A DNA stretch of 64,000 nucleotides from SZUA-430 sp041477875 (lineage in GTDB: Bacteria > Pseudomonadota > Alphaproteobacteria > Micropepsales > Micropepsaceae), in contig JBGOVA010000001.1 in the NCBI GenBank assembly GCA_041477875.1, positions 7,616-71,615 of the forward strand, read 5' to 3'. Position numbers and translations under genes: made by a program. The number at the start of each line of letters is the position of its first letter. Within the stretch, counting starts at the first letter, position 1. The notes under the pieces are model-generated. The model was not told the origin of the DNA and ran no database searches. It saw only the letters and a program-made list of their open reading frames with translations. Of the stretch, positions 19,669 through 27,770 are shown one piece after another.

Positions 19669-22244
19669 CCGCCGCTTTGCTCCGTCACGATGTTGACGAT
19701 CCGGTTCGGCACGATAATGACCTTTTTGATCCGCCGCCCGTCAATGGCCTTGGCGACTGTATCGAGCGCCAGCGCCGCGGCCTCGACCGCTTTCGCGTCG
19801 GAATCCTTGGACATTTCGATTTCGCCGCGCCGTTTACCGTCGATCTGAATCGCCATTGTAACAGTATCTTGCCGCGTCAGCGCGGGGTCCGCTTTCGGCC
19901 ACGGCGCCTCGACCGCCATGGTTGTGGCGCCCAGCGTCTGCCAGCATTCCTCGGCCAGATGCGGCGCCATCGGATTGATCAGGATCGTGAGCGTCTCCAG
20001 CGCCTCGCGCATCGCCCATTGGCCGTCGCTGCCCTTCGGCTTGAAATCGCTGAGCACGTTGACGAACTCGTAGAGCCGCGCCACCGCCTTGTTGAACCGG
20101 AACCTGTCGAGATCCTCGGTCACGGCGGCGATCGTGCGGTGCGTGACTTGGCGAACGGCCAGCGCTTCGGCGCTGAACCCATCCGGCGCGACCGAACCGA
20201 AGCCCGGCAGATGCGGCACGGCCTCGTCCACCATGCGCCACACCCGCTGCACATAGCGCCACGCGCCTTCGATGCCTGCTTCGCTCCACTCCGAATCGCG
20301 CTCGGGCGGCGAGTCCGACATCATGAACCAGCGCGCGGCGTCGACGCCGTACGTGTCGGCGACCGCCTCCGGCGGCACGACGTTCTTCTTCGACTTCGAC
20401 ATCTTCTCGATAGCGCCGACCGTCACCTTCTGATTGGTGCCGCGCTTGACTGCGACGTCGCCGCGCTTTTCCACCTCTTCGGGGAACAGGTACTTGCCGT
20501 CGGGGTCCTTGTAGCTCTCGTGCGTGATCATCCCTTGCGTGAACATGGCCGCGAACGGCTCGTCCAATCCGGCATACCCTGCCTTGTGCATCGCGCGCAC
20601 GAAGAAGCGCGAGTAGAGCAAGTGCAGAATTGCGTGCTCCACGCCCCCGATATAGCGGTCGACCGGCAGCCAGTAGTCCACCGCTTCGCGGTTCGTCGGC
20701 CCTGGCGCATGCGGATCGGCGAAGCGCGCGAAGTACCACGACGAATCCACGAACGTGTCCATGGTGTCCGTCTCGCGCCGCGCCGGCTTTCCGCACCGCG
20801 GACATGCGACGTGTTTCCACGTCGGATGGCGATCGAGCGGATTTCCCGGCTGATCGAACGTCGCATCCTCGGGAAGCTTCACCGGCAAGTCCTTGTCCGG
20901 CACCGGCACGACGCCGCACGAAGCGCAGTGGATCATCGGGATGGGGCAGCCCCAATAGCGCTGCCGGCTGATGCCCCAATCGCGCAGGCGATAGGTGATC
21001 GTGCCCTTGCCGACGCCCATCTTCTCCAGCTTGTCGATGACCGAACGCTTGGCGTCGTCGACGCTCATGCCGTTCATGAAATCGGAATTGGCGAGCTTGC
21101 CCTCGCCGACATAGGCCTCCGCGCCCACCTGGAACGTGCGCGGGTCCTCGCCTTCCGGAATGACCACCGGAATGACTGGCAGCTTGTATTTCCGCGCGAA
21201 GTCGAGGTCGCGCTGATCGTGCGCGGGGCAGCCGAAAATCGCGCCGAGCCCGTATTCCATCAGTACGAAGTTGGCGACATAGACGGGCAGCGTCTGGCCC
21301 GCGACGAACGGATGCTTCGCGCGCAAGCCGGTGTCGAAGCCCATCTTCTCCGCCGTCTCGACGGCGGCTTCGGTCGTGCCGATGCGCTTGCATTCGGCGA
21401 TGAAGTCCGTGAGCGCTCTATTGCCCTTCGCCAGATCTTGCGCGATCGGGTGATCGACCGAGATCGCGCAAAAGCTCGCGCCGAACAGCGTGTCCGGCCG
21501 CGTCGTGAAGATCTCCAGCGCCTTGTGCTTCGCGTCCGTCAGCGCGAACGTCACGCGCGCGCCTTCCGATTTGCCGATCCAGTTGCGCTGCATCAGCCGC
21601 ACTTTGTCCGGCCATTGGTCCAACCCGTCGATCGCCGTCAGCAATTCCTCCGCCATGTCCGAGATGCGGAAGAACCATTGCGTCAGCTTGCGCTGCTCGA
21701 CCAATGCGCCGGAGCGCCAGCCGCGCCCGTCGATCACCTGCTCGTTCGCCAGAACCGTGTGGTCGACCGGGTCCCAATTGACGTTCGATTCTTTGCGCGC
21801 GACGAAGCCCAGACGATGGAAGTCCAGGAACATCTTCTGCTGATGCTTGTAGTAGGACGGATCGCAGGTCGCTAACTCGCGGCTCCAATCGATCGACAGG
21901 CCCAACAGCTTCAGCTGCGCCTTCATCGTCGCGATGTTGGCGTAGGTCCACTTCGCGGGATGCGACTTGTCCTCAAACGCGGCGTTCTCGGCCGCCAGCC
22001 CGAACGCATCCCAGCCCATCGGGTGCAGCACGTTGAACCCCATCGCGCGCTTGAACCGCGCGACGACGTCGCCCATCACGTAATTGCGGCCGTGCCCGAT
22101 ATGGATGCGCCCCGACGGATAGGGAAACATCTCCAGCACGTAGTATTTCGGCCGCGTGCGATCGATCCGTGTGCGGAAGACGGCGGCGTCTTCCCACTTC
22201 TTCTGCCACTTGGGCTCCGCCTCGCGGGCGTTGTAGCGCGCCAT
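19665..22244 (-). CDS. leuS: Leucyl-tRNA synthetase
   Basis: This is the class I synthetase charging tRNA-Leu. The 859-residue protein shows the HIGH motif in PYPSGRIHIGHGRNYVMGDV (about 42-61) and the editing domain with TTRPDTLFGASF. The KMSKS motif is in GAIEKMSKSKKNVV. The anticodon-binding C-terminal domain ends with KKVIIVPNRIVNIVTE. The length is normal. It is followed by overlapping lptE and preceded, 132 bases upstream, by the DUF3576 gene that accompanies leuS in many alphaproteobacteria. Confidence 0.98.
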   Translation of the reverse strand: MARYNAREAEPKWQKKWEDAAVFRTRIDRTRPKYYVLEMFPYPSGRIHIGHGRNYVMGDVVARFKRAMGFNVLHPMGWDAFGLAAENAAFEDKSHPAKWTYANIATMKAQLKLLGLSIDWSRELATCDPSYYKHQQKMFLDFHRLGFVARKESNVNWDPVDHTVLANEQVIDGRGWRSGALVEQRKLTQWFFRISDMAEELLTAIDGLDQWPDKVRLMQRNWIGKSEGARVTFALTDAKHKALEIFTTRPDTLFGASFCAISVDHPIAQDLAKGNRALTDFIAECKRIGTTEAAVETAEKMGFDTGLRAKHPFVAGQTLPVYVANFVLMEYGLGAIFGCPAHDQRDLDFARKYKLPVIPVVIPEGEDPRTFQVGAEAYVGEGKLANSDFMNGMSVDDAKRSVIDKLEKMGVGKGTITYRLRDWGISRQRYWGCPIPMIHCASCGVVPVPDKDLPVKLPEDATFDQPGNPLDRHPTWKHVACPRCGKPARRETDTMDTFVDSSWYFARFADPHAPGPTNREAVDYWLPVDRYIGGVEHAILHLLYSRFFVRAMHKAGYAGLDEPFAAMFTQGMITHESYKDPDGKYLFPEEVEKRGDVAVKRGTNQKVTVGAIEKMSKSKKNVVPPEAVADTYGVDAARWFMMSDSPPERDSEWSEAGIEGAWRYVQRVWRMVDEAVPHLPGFGSVAPDGFSAEALAVRQVTHRTIAAVTEDLDRFRFNKAVARLYEFVNVLSDFKPKGSDGQWAMREALETLTILINPMAPHLAEECWQTLGATTMAVEAPWPKADPALTRQDTVTMAIQIDGKRRGEIEMSKDSDAKAVEAAALALDTVAKAIDGRRIKKVIIVPNRIVNIVTEQSGG

Positions 22245-22329
22245 GAAATGCGTCCGTGAATTCCGATTGCATGGTCCGTGCGGACCTCAATCAGACCTTA
22301 TGAACGCGCGCAAACGATCCGACAAGCGC

Positions 22330-22353
22330 CGGCGGGCCGCAGCCGGCCCGCCG
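22330..22353. repeat. Strong hairpin between DUF3576 gene and leuS
   Basis: CGGCGGGCC and GGCCCGCCG form a perfect 9-bp stem around a six-base loop, 24 bases after the DUF3576 stop. No T-run follows on either strand. It may attenuate or process the transcript rather than end it. Confidence 0.4.
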
Positions 22354-22376
22354 TCTCGGCAATCTGGGCTCGGGGC

Positions 22377-22895
22377 TTAGTCGCCGGCTTGGATTTTTAG
22401 CGTGCGCGCTTTGTTGAGGATCAGATTCTCGAGCTGCGTCACCGTCTCGGGATCGACAGTCGCGTCGACCCATTCGCCGGTTGGTTTCTTCGCTTCCTTG
22501 AACACGGAGACGCGAAGCGCATCGGCGCGAAGTCGCGAGTCGAGAATGTAAACGGCAACCCGAAGTCGCTCGTTCGGCGTCGCGGGCGGCACGTACCATC
22601 CGGTCTTAATCGTGCCGCCGAACGGATCCGTCTGATCCATCGGCATGAAGGACAACGAATCAAGGCTCGCGCGCCACAGATACTCATTGACCGCGACGCC
22701 CTTGCGCTCGTCGCTCGATCCGCCGGAGCCGAAAACGTCAAACATGCTGCCGCCCGACGGTTGAACTTGCGCCGTCTGTGTCGGAGCGGGGGGCGGGGGC
22801 GGCGCCTGAACCGTCGGTTCCGCTTTTTCGGGATCCGAGCTGCAAGCAGCAAGCATCAACGCGGCGCAGGCGATGCTGAAGAACTTCGACGTCAT
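22377..22895 (-). CDS. DUF3576 family lipoprotein
   Basis: The 172-residue predicted lipoprotein has a signal peptide ending in LMLAAC (Cys at about residue 17), then a Pro/Ala/Gln-rich linker. The conserved DUF3576 core includes GVAVNEYLWRASLDSLSFMPMDQTDPFGGTIKTGWYVPP and NERLRVAVYILDSRLRADALRVSVFK. The family sits next to leuS in alphaproteobacteria and may act in the envelope, alongside lptE here; its function is unknown. I took the ATG at 22895, which gives a compact signal peptide; a TTG 12 bases upstream is also in frame. Confidence 0.92.
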   Translation of the reverse strand: MTSKFFSIACAALMLAACSSDPEKAEPTVQAPPPPPAPTQTAQVQPSGGSMFDVFGSGGSSDERKGVAVNEYLWRASLDSLSFMPMDQTDPFGGTIKTGWYVPPATPNERLRVAVYILDSRLRADALRVSVFKEAKKPTGEWVDATVDPETVTQLENLILNKARTLKIQAGD

Positions 22896-23245
22896 GGGTT
22901 CACTCAAACCAACAGGGGGTGACAGAGCTTAGATCGTTAAAGCGTGCAAACGGCTTAGGGCAAAAGTGAGGCCGCGTTATACGCGAAAGACCGCACGCGC
23001 GGCAATCGTCGCGGGCATAAACCTCCGCGACAGAACCGCAATATTGTGCGCCTGCGCACGGCATCGCCGCGCGCGCGGCGCCGGCGGCGGACACTCAGGG
23101 TTGTGCGCTTATGCAGACTGGGCGCAACACACATGTTCGGAATTTCCAAATCGTCCTCTAAGCGCTTGACCCGCCAATGTGAAACGCCCCATGAGTCCTA
23201 TGGGGGCTGGACGTTGATTTGAATCTGGCGGTGAAAGGCGAGTTC
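22896..23245. other. Intergenic region between divergent DUF3576 and porin genes
   Basis: These 350 bases hold no gene I can support and should contain both divergent promoters. A small inverted repeat, CCCCAT (23187-23192) with ATGGGG (23200-23205), lies about 40 bases before the porin start and could form a hairpin in its leader. No clear -35/-10 pair was found. Confidence 0.5.
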
Positions 23246-24565
23246 ATGAAGCGGTCGCGCCGTGCCCTGACGACTGTATCCGTACTGGCGCTTTGCGCGT
23301 TGCCGGCCGCCGCCGATGACGTGAAGTTCGATTGGGGCGGACAGGGCAACCTCTCCGCGTATTGGATCGACCAGGACGAAGTCCCAACGCTGAACGCACT
23401 CAACGACTACGGCTTCGCCGCCGACGGCAAAGTCTGGGGCCGCGCCAAAACCGTCACCGACAGCGGCATCGAATACGGCGTCCGCGCACAGTTTCGCTTC
23501 CAGTCGAGTGAGGCGGAGTTCTCCAACGATTTCATCCGCGGCGCGCCGCGATTCGTCGACGAGGTTTGGGCCTACGTACAGACGGCCTTCGGCCGGGTCA
23601 CCGTCGGCATGGAAGACGGCGCGGGCGACAGCGCCGGGCTCTTCTCGCCCACCGTCTCCGACGTCAACAACATCGACGATGCCAGGCACTATCCGTTGCA
23701 GGATCCGCGCGCGTCGAGCTACACGGCCTTCACGCCGAACGGCGCCCACATGCGCACCGACCTCAACGGCTCGGGCGACGCGCTCAAAGTTATCTACTAT
23801 TCGCCGCGTCTGATCGGCGTCCAGGTTTCGGCGTCCTACACGCCCGAGCTCACCCGCGGCTTCAACGACCTCTTCAACGGCAACGACGAGTTCGACGAGC
23901 AGTCGAACATCTGGGAAGTCGGCATCGACTATCTGGGCTCGCTCGCGGGCTTCGACGTCGGCTTCTACGGCGCCTATGTGTCCGGTTCGAACGAGAGGGA
24001 AACGGTCGGAAAGATCCTCCCCGTCACGGTGGCGCAGCTGTCGAACGGCGCGGTCAATACGTTCAACTCCGTCGCCTTCACGCCGGACGACTTGGAGGAG
24101 TGGGGCACGGGCGCCCAGGTCGGCTACGAAGGATGGAAGATAGGCGGCTCGTACCGCGTGACCAACATCGCGGGCGGCGCCGGCCTGGCCGATAGGGCCC
24201 TGGGCTCGCCCTCGGTCGGCTGCAGCGTGATCGCGGGCTGCGTCCTGCCCGATTCGCAGACCACGATCTGGGGCGCGGGCATCACGTATGAAACCGGTCC
24301 GTGGCGGTTCGGCGCCAACTACGTGAATCTGGACGAAGAGCTTCCGCCGTTCTTCGACACTTCGGTCGGCCCGACCCTGCGCGAGCTGACGCAAGATGCG
24401 CAAGGCTGGCAGGGCGCCGTGGCTTACGAGTTCGACGAGAATGTTCACATCGTCGTCGGCTATCAGCACTACAATTTCGACGGTCCGACGAATGTCTGCG
24501 TGACGGCCGCGTGCGATACGCTCGACGCCGATCTCGCCTTCGTGCAGACCTCGATGTCGTTCTAA
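23246..24565 (+). CDS. Outer-membrane porin, first of two paralogues
   Basis: The 439-residue beta-barrel porin has a signal peptide MKRSRRALTTVSVLALCALPAAA. Many alternating-residue strands follow, such as YGVRAQFRFQS and IWGAGITYETGPWRFGANYVNL. The last residues TSMSF end in Phe, the Omp-targeting signature. A large loop contains a Cys pair in NVCVTAACDTLDAD near the C-terminus and another in SVGCSVIAGCVL. It shares the motif order FGRVTVGMEDGA, DLNGSGDALKVIYYSP, FNGNDEFDEQSNIWEVGIDYLG and YQHYNFDGP with the next gene. It probably allows passive solute uptake; specificity is unknown. ATG 23246 precedes the signal peptide. Confidence 0.92.
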   Translation: MKRSRRALTTVSVLALCALPAAADDVKFDWGGQGNLSAYWIDQDEVPTLNALNDYGFAADGKVWGRAKTVTDSGIEYGVRAQFRFQSSEAEFSNDFIRGAPRFVDEVWAYVQTAFGRVTVGMEDGAGDSAGLFSPTVSDVNNIDDARHYPLQDPRASSYTAFTPNGAHMRTDLNGSGDALKVIYYSPRLIGVQVSASYTPELTRGFNDLFNGNDEFDEQSNIWEVGIDYLGSLAGFDVGFYGAYVSGSNERETVGKILPVTVAQLSNGAVNTFNSVAFTPDDLEEWGTGAQVGYEGWKIGGSYRVTNIAGGAGLADRALGSPSVGCSVIAGCVLPDSQTTIWGAGITYETGPWRFGANYVNLDEELPPFFDTSVGPTLRELTQDAQGWQGAVAYEFDENVHIVVGYQHYNFDGPTNVCVTAACDTLDADLAFVQTSMSF

Positions 24566-24729
24566 GCCGACTGGCGATTGTGATTTCCGTCGCCCGGCCT
24601 GCACGCGATGCGTGTTTACCTTGGGCGGACACTACAGGCCTCGGTCGTTGCGGGTTATGCTATCGCGGGTTGCGTTGGAATGATTCCCGGACCGGACAAG
24701 CCCCGGTCGGATCAAGAGTGTGAGGGGCC

Positions 24730-25953
24730 ATGCCTCGTTTTGCTGGCAAGTTCTTAGCGGTCGCCGCCTTGGCGGCAAGTTGCGGTCTTGCGCGGGCTGA
24801 CACGTTCGATCGCCTGGAACTCCGTTTGAACGGGCATGCCAGCGTCGTCGGCGCCTATGTCGACCAGTCGAACATGGACGGGCTCGACCAGGGCGTGTTC
24901 GCGGTCGACACGGCGTTGTTGGGTTCGGCCTCGCTGCCCCTCGACGGCGGCGGCGAGATCGGCGGGCGCGTCGCCTTCGACCTCGACTACGCTTCGAACT
25001 TCGATTCGTTCCTGAACGACGCCGGCGCCTCCAACGTCCTCGACGAACTCTGGCTCTATTGGGAGGGCAATTTCGGCCGCCTGCAATTCGGCCTCGACGA
25101 CGGCGCGGCGCGCATCATGGGCGTCGGCATGCCGTCGGTCACGCAAAGCATCCGCCTAGACAATCCCGAGATCTTCCTTCTCGGTTACCCCTGCCGGCTG
25201 TTCTGCAGCTCCGACCCGCAAGCCCCCGGCTCGTTGTTCAGCCCGAACGGCATGCAGCTGCGCTCCGACATCCACGGCTCGGACGACTACATCAAGCTCA
25301 CCTACTTCACGCCCGACTTCCACGGCTTCCGCTTCGCCGTGTCTTATGCGCCCGACGGCACGCGCGACCTCGGCCAGCTCTTCGGCGACGACGAGTTCAA
25401 CGAGCAAGGCAACGTCTGGGACTTCGCGCTGAACTATCTTGGCACCGTCGGCGAGGTCGATGTCGGCTTCAATCTCGGCTACGTCACCGGCGACAACGTC
25501 AACAACACGATCCCGAGCATTTACGGCGATCTTCAGGATTGGGGCGCGGCCGCCAAGCTCGGCTACCGCGAATGGACGCTCGGCGCGGCTTTCCGGCGCA
25601 CAAACGTCGCCGGCGGCGGTCCGGTGGTGCAGGCGTTCTTCACCAACGTCTTCGACGATCTCTATACCGACATCTGGAGCGTGGGCTTCACCTACGACCG
25701 CGGTCCCTGGTCCTTCGGCGCCAACTACATCTACGCCGACGAGGAACTGTTCTTCACGACCGAGAACCAGGAAGGCTCCGGCGTCCAGGTCGCGGCCGGC
25801 TACACCTTCGGCCCCAACATCCGCCTGACCGGCGGCTACCAGCATTTCAACTTCGACGGCCCCTTCGACGTCTGCCTGACCGACTTCGGCGGCGGAGCCT
25901 GTGACACGCTCGACGGCGACGTCGGCTACCTCGAAACGACGTTCAGCTTCTAA
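24730..25953 (+). CDS. Outer-membrane porin, second paralogue
   Basis: This 407-residue porin is clearly paralogous to the one upstream. It has a signal peptide ending in GLARA, strand-rich architecture and C-terminal TTFSF. The matched blocks are FGRLQFGLDDGA, DIHGSDDYIKLTYFTP, FGDDEFNEQGNVWDFALNYLG, RGPWSFGANYIYADEEL and YQHFNFDGPFDVCLTDFGGGACDTLDGD. The cysteine pair near the C-terminus is conserved between the two, suggesting a loop disulphide. The genes are 164 bases apart. The 3' end overlaps the convergent thiE-like gene by four bases. Confidence 0.92.
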   Translation: MPRFAGKFLAVAALAASCGLARADTFDRLELRLNGHASVVGAYVDQSNMDGLDQGVFAVDTALLGSASLPLDGGGEIGGRVAFDLDYASNFDSFLNDAGASNVLDELWLYWEGNFGRLQFGLDDGAARIMGVGMPSVTQSIRLDNPEIFLLGYPCRLFCSSDPQAPGSLFSPNGMQLRSDIHGSDDYIKLTYFTPDFHGFRFAVSYAPDGTRDLGQLFGDDEFNEQGNVWDFALNYLGTVGEVDVGFNLGYVTGDNVNNTIPSIYGDLQDWGAAAKLGYREWTLGAAFRRTNVAGGGPVVQAFFTNVFDDLYTDIWSVGFTYDRGPWSFGANYIYADEELFFTTENQEGSGVQVAAGYTFGPNIRLTGGYQHFNFDGPFDVCLTDFGGGACDTLDGDVGYLETTFSF

Positions 25954-26585
25954 GGCTTGGTCCAGCCGCCGATCAGTGCGATCCCCGAAATCGGAAGCGC
26001 CATCAAGCGCTGAACGCGAAATGCATCGACGCCGCCCAAGGCATAGGCGGCCAAGCCGGCCTGGTGAATCAAAGCGGAGAGACCGAGAGCGCCCAAAGCC
26101 CTCCGCTCCGCATGACTTGCGGTTTCAAACACGGGCGCCACCAAGAGGGCATCCGCGCCGAGTCGCGAGGCCATGGCGACGGACGCCGAGCCGTGCGCCG
26201 ACGTCGTCACAAGCCAACGCCGGTTGAGCGCCCGCGTTGCGCCCACTTTCGACATCGCCCGTTGCGGCAAATGAACTCCGTCGGCGCGCACGCGCTGCGC
26301 CAGCGCGGCGTCTTCCGCGATCAAAAGCTTGATCCGCCGCGGCGCGCACACCGCGCGCAAGCGCCGCGCCAGCTGCTCGCGCGCTCGTGCATCGCGATGG
26401 CGCACGACGACCGCGGAGCCCGCGGGCAGCGCCTTCGCCGCCTCGACCCAATCGGCATCCCGCGTGTCGTCGGTCATCAGCACGATCGCAGGCAGGCCGC
26501 GTCCGCGTCCGTTGCGCAGGTTGAGCTGGCCCGCCTTGCGTGCAAGCTTGCCCCGCGCCTCGTTCAGTGTTTCAACGCCCGCCAT
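25950..26585 (-). CDS. ThiE/TenI-like thiamine phosphate synthase family protein
   Basis: The 211-residue TIM-barrel protein resembles thiamine phosphate synthase. It has LPAIVLMTDDTRDADWVEAAKALPAGSAVVVRHRD, LLIAEDAALAQRVRADGVHLPQRAM and TTSAHGSASVAMASRLGADALLVAPVFETASH. The terminal phosphate-binding part is AYALGGVDAFRVQRL. Some active-site positions differ from canonical ThiE; the usual T-x-T-K after the GP-F strand reads ETASH, so a TenI-like role is possible. Its ATG (26585) shares the CATG with the divergent yggS start, leaving no intergenic DNA. Confidence 0.82.
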   Translation of the reverse strand: MAGVETLNEARGKLARKAGQLNLRNGRGRGLPAIVLMTDDTRDADWVEAAKALPAGSAVVVRHRDARAREQLARRLRAVCAPRRIKLLIAEDAALAQRVRADGVHLPQRAMSKVGATRALNRRWLVTTSAHGSASVAMASRLGADALLVAPVFETASHAERRALGALGLSALIHQAGLAAYALGGVDAFRVQRLMALPISGIALIGGWTKP

Positions 26586-27273
26586 GTCGACCAACCTAAT
26601 CGCTGAAACCATCGCGGCCAACCTCTCCGACGTGCGCGCGCGCATCGAAAAAGCCGCGAAAGCGGCAAACCGCAACGCGCGCGACATCAAACTGATCGCC
26701 GTCGGCAAGACGCATGACGAGGCTGCGATCCGCGCCGCGATCGCCGCCGGCCAGGTTTCCTTCGGCGAAAACCGCGTCCAAGAAGCAAAGGCGAAATATC
26801 CCGCGCTGAAGGTCGAACATCCAACGCTCGATCTTCATCTGATCGGCCCGCTGCAAACGAACAAGGCGCGCGAAGCCGTTGCGCTGTTCGACGCGATCCA
26901 CACGCTCGACCGGCCGAGCCTCGCCGAAACCCTCGCCGCCGAAATCAAGCGCGCCGGCCGCACGCCGAAACTTTTCGCCCAGGTCAACACCGGCGAAGAG
27001 CCGCAAAAGGCCGGCGTCGGTCCACGCGACGCTCTCGCCTTCGTCGCAAAGTGCCGAGACGAGTTGGGCCTCGCCATTACGGGCCTCATGTGCATCCCGC
27101 CGGTCGACGAAGAACCGTCGCTCCACTTCGCGCTGCTGCTGAAACTGGCGCGCGCGGCGAACCTCGACGAACTCAGCATGGGAATGAGCGGCGACTACGA
27201 AACCGCGATCCGCTTCGGCGCGACCCATGTGCGCGTCGGCACCGCCATCTTCGGCGCCAGACCCGCGCCGTAG
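26584..27273 (+). CDS. yggS: YggS/PLPBP family pyridoxal-phosphate homeostasis protein
   Basis: This 229-residue PLP-binding protein regulates free pyridoxal phosphate and amino-acid pools; it has no known catalytic activity. The PLP lysine lies in KLIAVGKTHDEAAIRAAI (about residue 42). FGENRVQEAKAKYP and LHLIGPLQTNKAREA are the diagnostic blocks, followed by FAQVNTGEEPQKAGV, GLMCIPP and LSMGMSGDYETAIRFGATHVRVGTAIFG. ATG 26584 overlaps the divergent thiE-like start codon, so its promoter must lie inside that gene. Confidence 0.96.
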   Translation: MSTNLIAETIAANLSDVRARIEKAAKAANRNARDIKLIAVGKTHDEAAIRAAIAAGQVSFGENRVQEAKAKYPALKVEHPTLDLHLIGPLQTNKAREAVALFDAIHTLDRPSLAETLAAEIKRAGRTPKLFAQVNTGEEPQKAGVGPRDALAFVAKCRDELGLAITGLMCIPPVDEEPSLHFALLLKLARAANLDELSMGMSGDYETAIRFGATHVRVGTAIFGARPAP

Positions 27274-27666
27274 CTAGGGCAGGATTTCCGTTTGCGTCAG
27301 CGCCTGCGCCGAAGCATACGCGCGCTGCGCACGATAGGGGTCGGTCGGAGAAGCGTTGCCGTCGAACAGGCTGGCGAGCATGTTGTCGACGCTGTCGCCG
27401 GCAATCTCTTCGAACGCTATGGTGCCGAGCGCGCCGACAAAACCGAGCAGCCCGCCATAGAGCGTGTCCCCCGCGATCTGGGCCGGCTTCGCAATCTCAT
27501 CGCCTGTGATCGCGCGATAGATCGTCCCGACGATCGGCAGATGCTGCAACGGGTTGATAATGTCGAGCAGATCGTCGAAGCCGAATCCGTCCTCGTCCGT
27601 CTCGACGGCCGGCTGCGGCATCGCGTCGACGGAGGGTGTGGCGTTGGCGATCGGCGACATATCCAT
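27274..27666 (-). CDS. Conserved hypothetical protein
   Basis: The 130-residue protein is of unknown function. After an Asp/Glu-rich N-terminus it has the block DGFGFDDLLDIINPLQHLPIVGTIYRAITGDEIAKPAQIAGDTLYGGLLGFVGALGTIAFEEIAGDSVDN. The Gly-rich hydrophobic stretch (about 74-91) could insert in or lie on a membrane. The pattern resembles conserved proteins seen in Rhodospirillales-type genomes, but I cannot name a family. In-frame starts are TTG 27675, ATG 27666 and ATG 27660. It is convergent with and directly adjacent to yggS. Confidence 0.7.
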   Translation of the reverse strand: MDMSPIANATPSVDAMPQPAVETDEDGFGFDDLLDIINPLQHLPIVGTIYRAITGDEIAKPAQIAGDTLYGGLLGFVGALGTIAFEEIAGDSVDNMLASLFDGNASPTDPYRAQRAYASAQALTQTEILP

Positions 27667-27770
27667 ACGCGGCAAGACGCAATCCCCGCGCCAGCCCGAA
27701 CGTCAGCAATCACAACGGAAATCGCGAGGTCTTTTGCGTCTGCCCGGCAAATTTTGCCTGCCTCATCCGC

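Noticed and set aside
19677..21875. A 732-codon open frame on the plus strand
   Set aside because: It is antisense to leuS and has the same Arg/His-rich shadow composition. leuS is complete and unmistakable.
23187..23205. CCCCAT/ATGGGG dyad as a terminator
   Set aside because: The stem is only six bases, no T-run follows, and no gene ends upstream on the plus strand.
24566..24729. Possible small gene or shared promoter element between the two porins
   Set aside because: No start with a ribosome site, no conserved motif against the first porin's leader, and no hairpin stood out.
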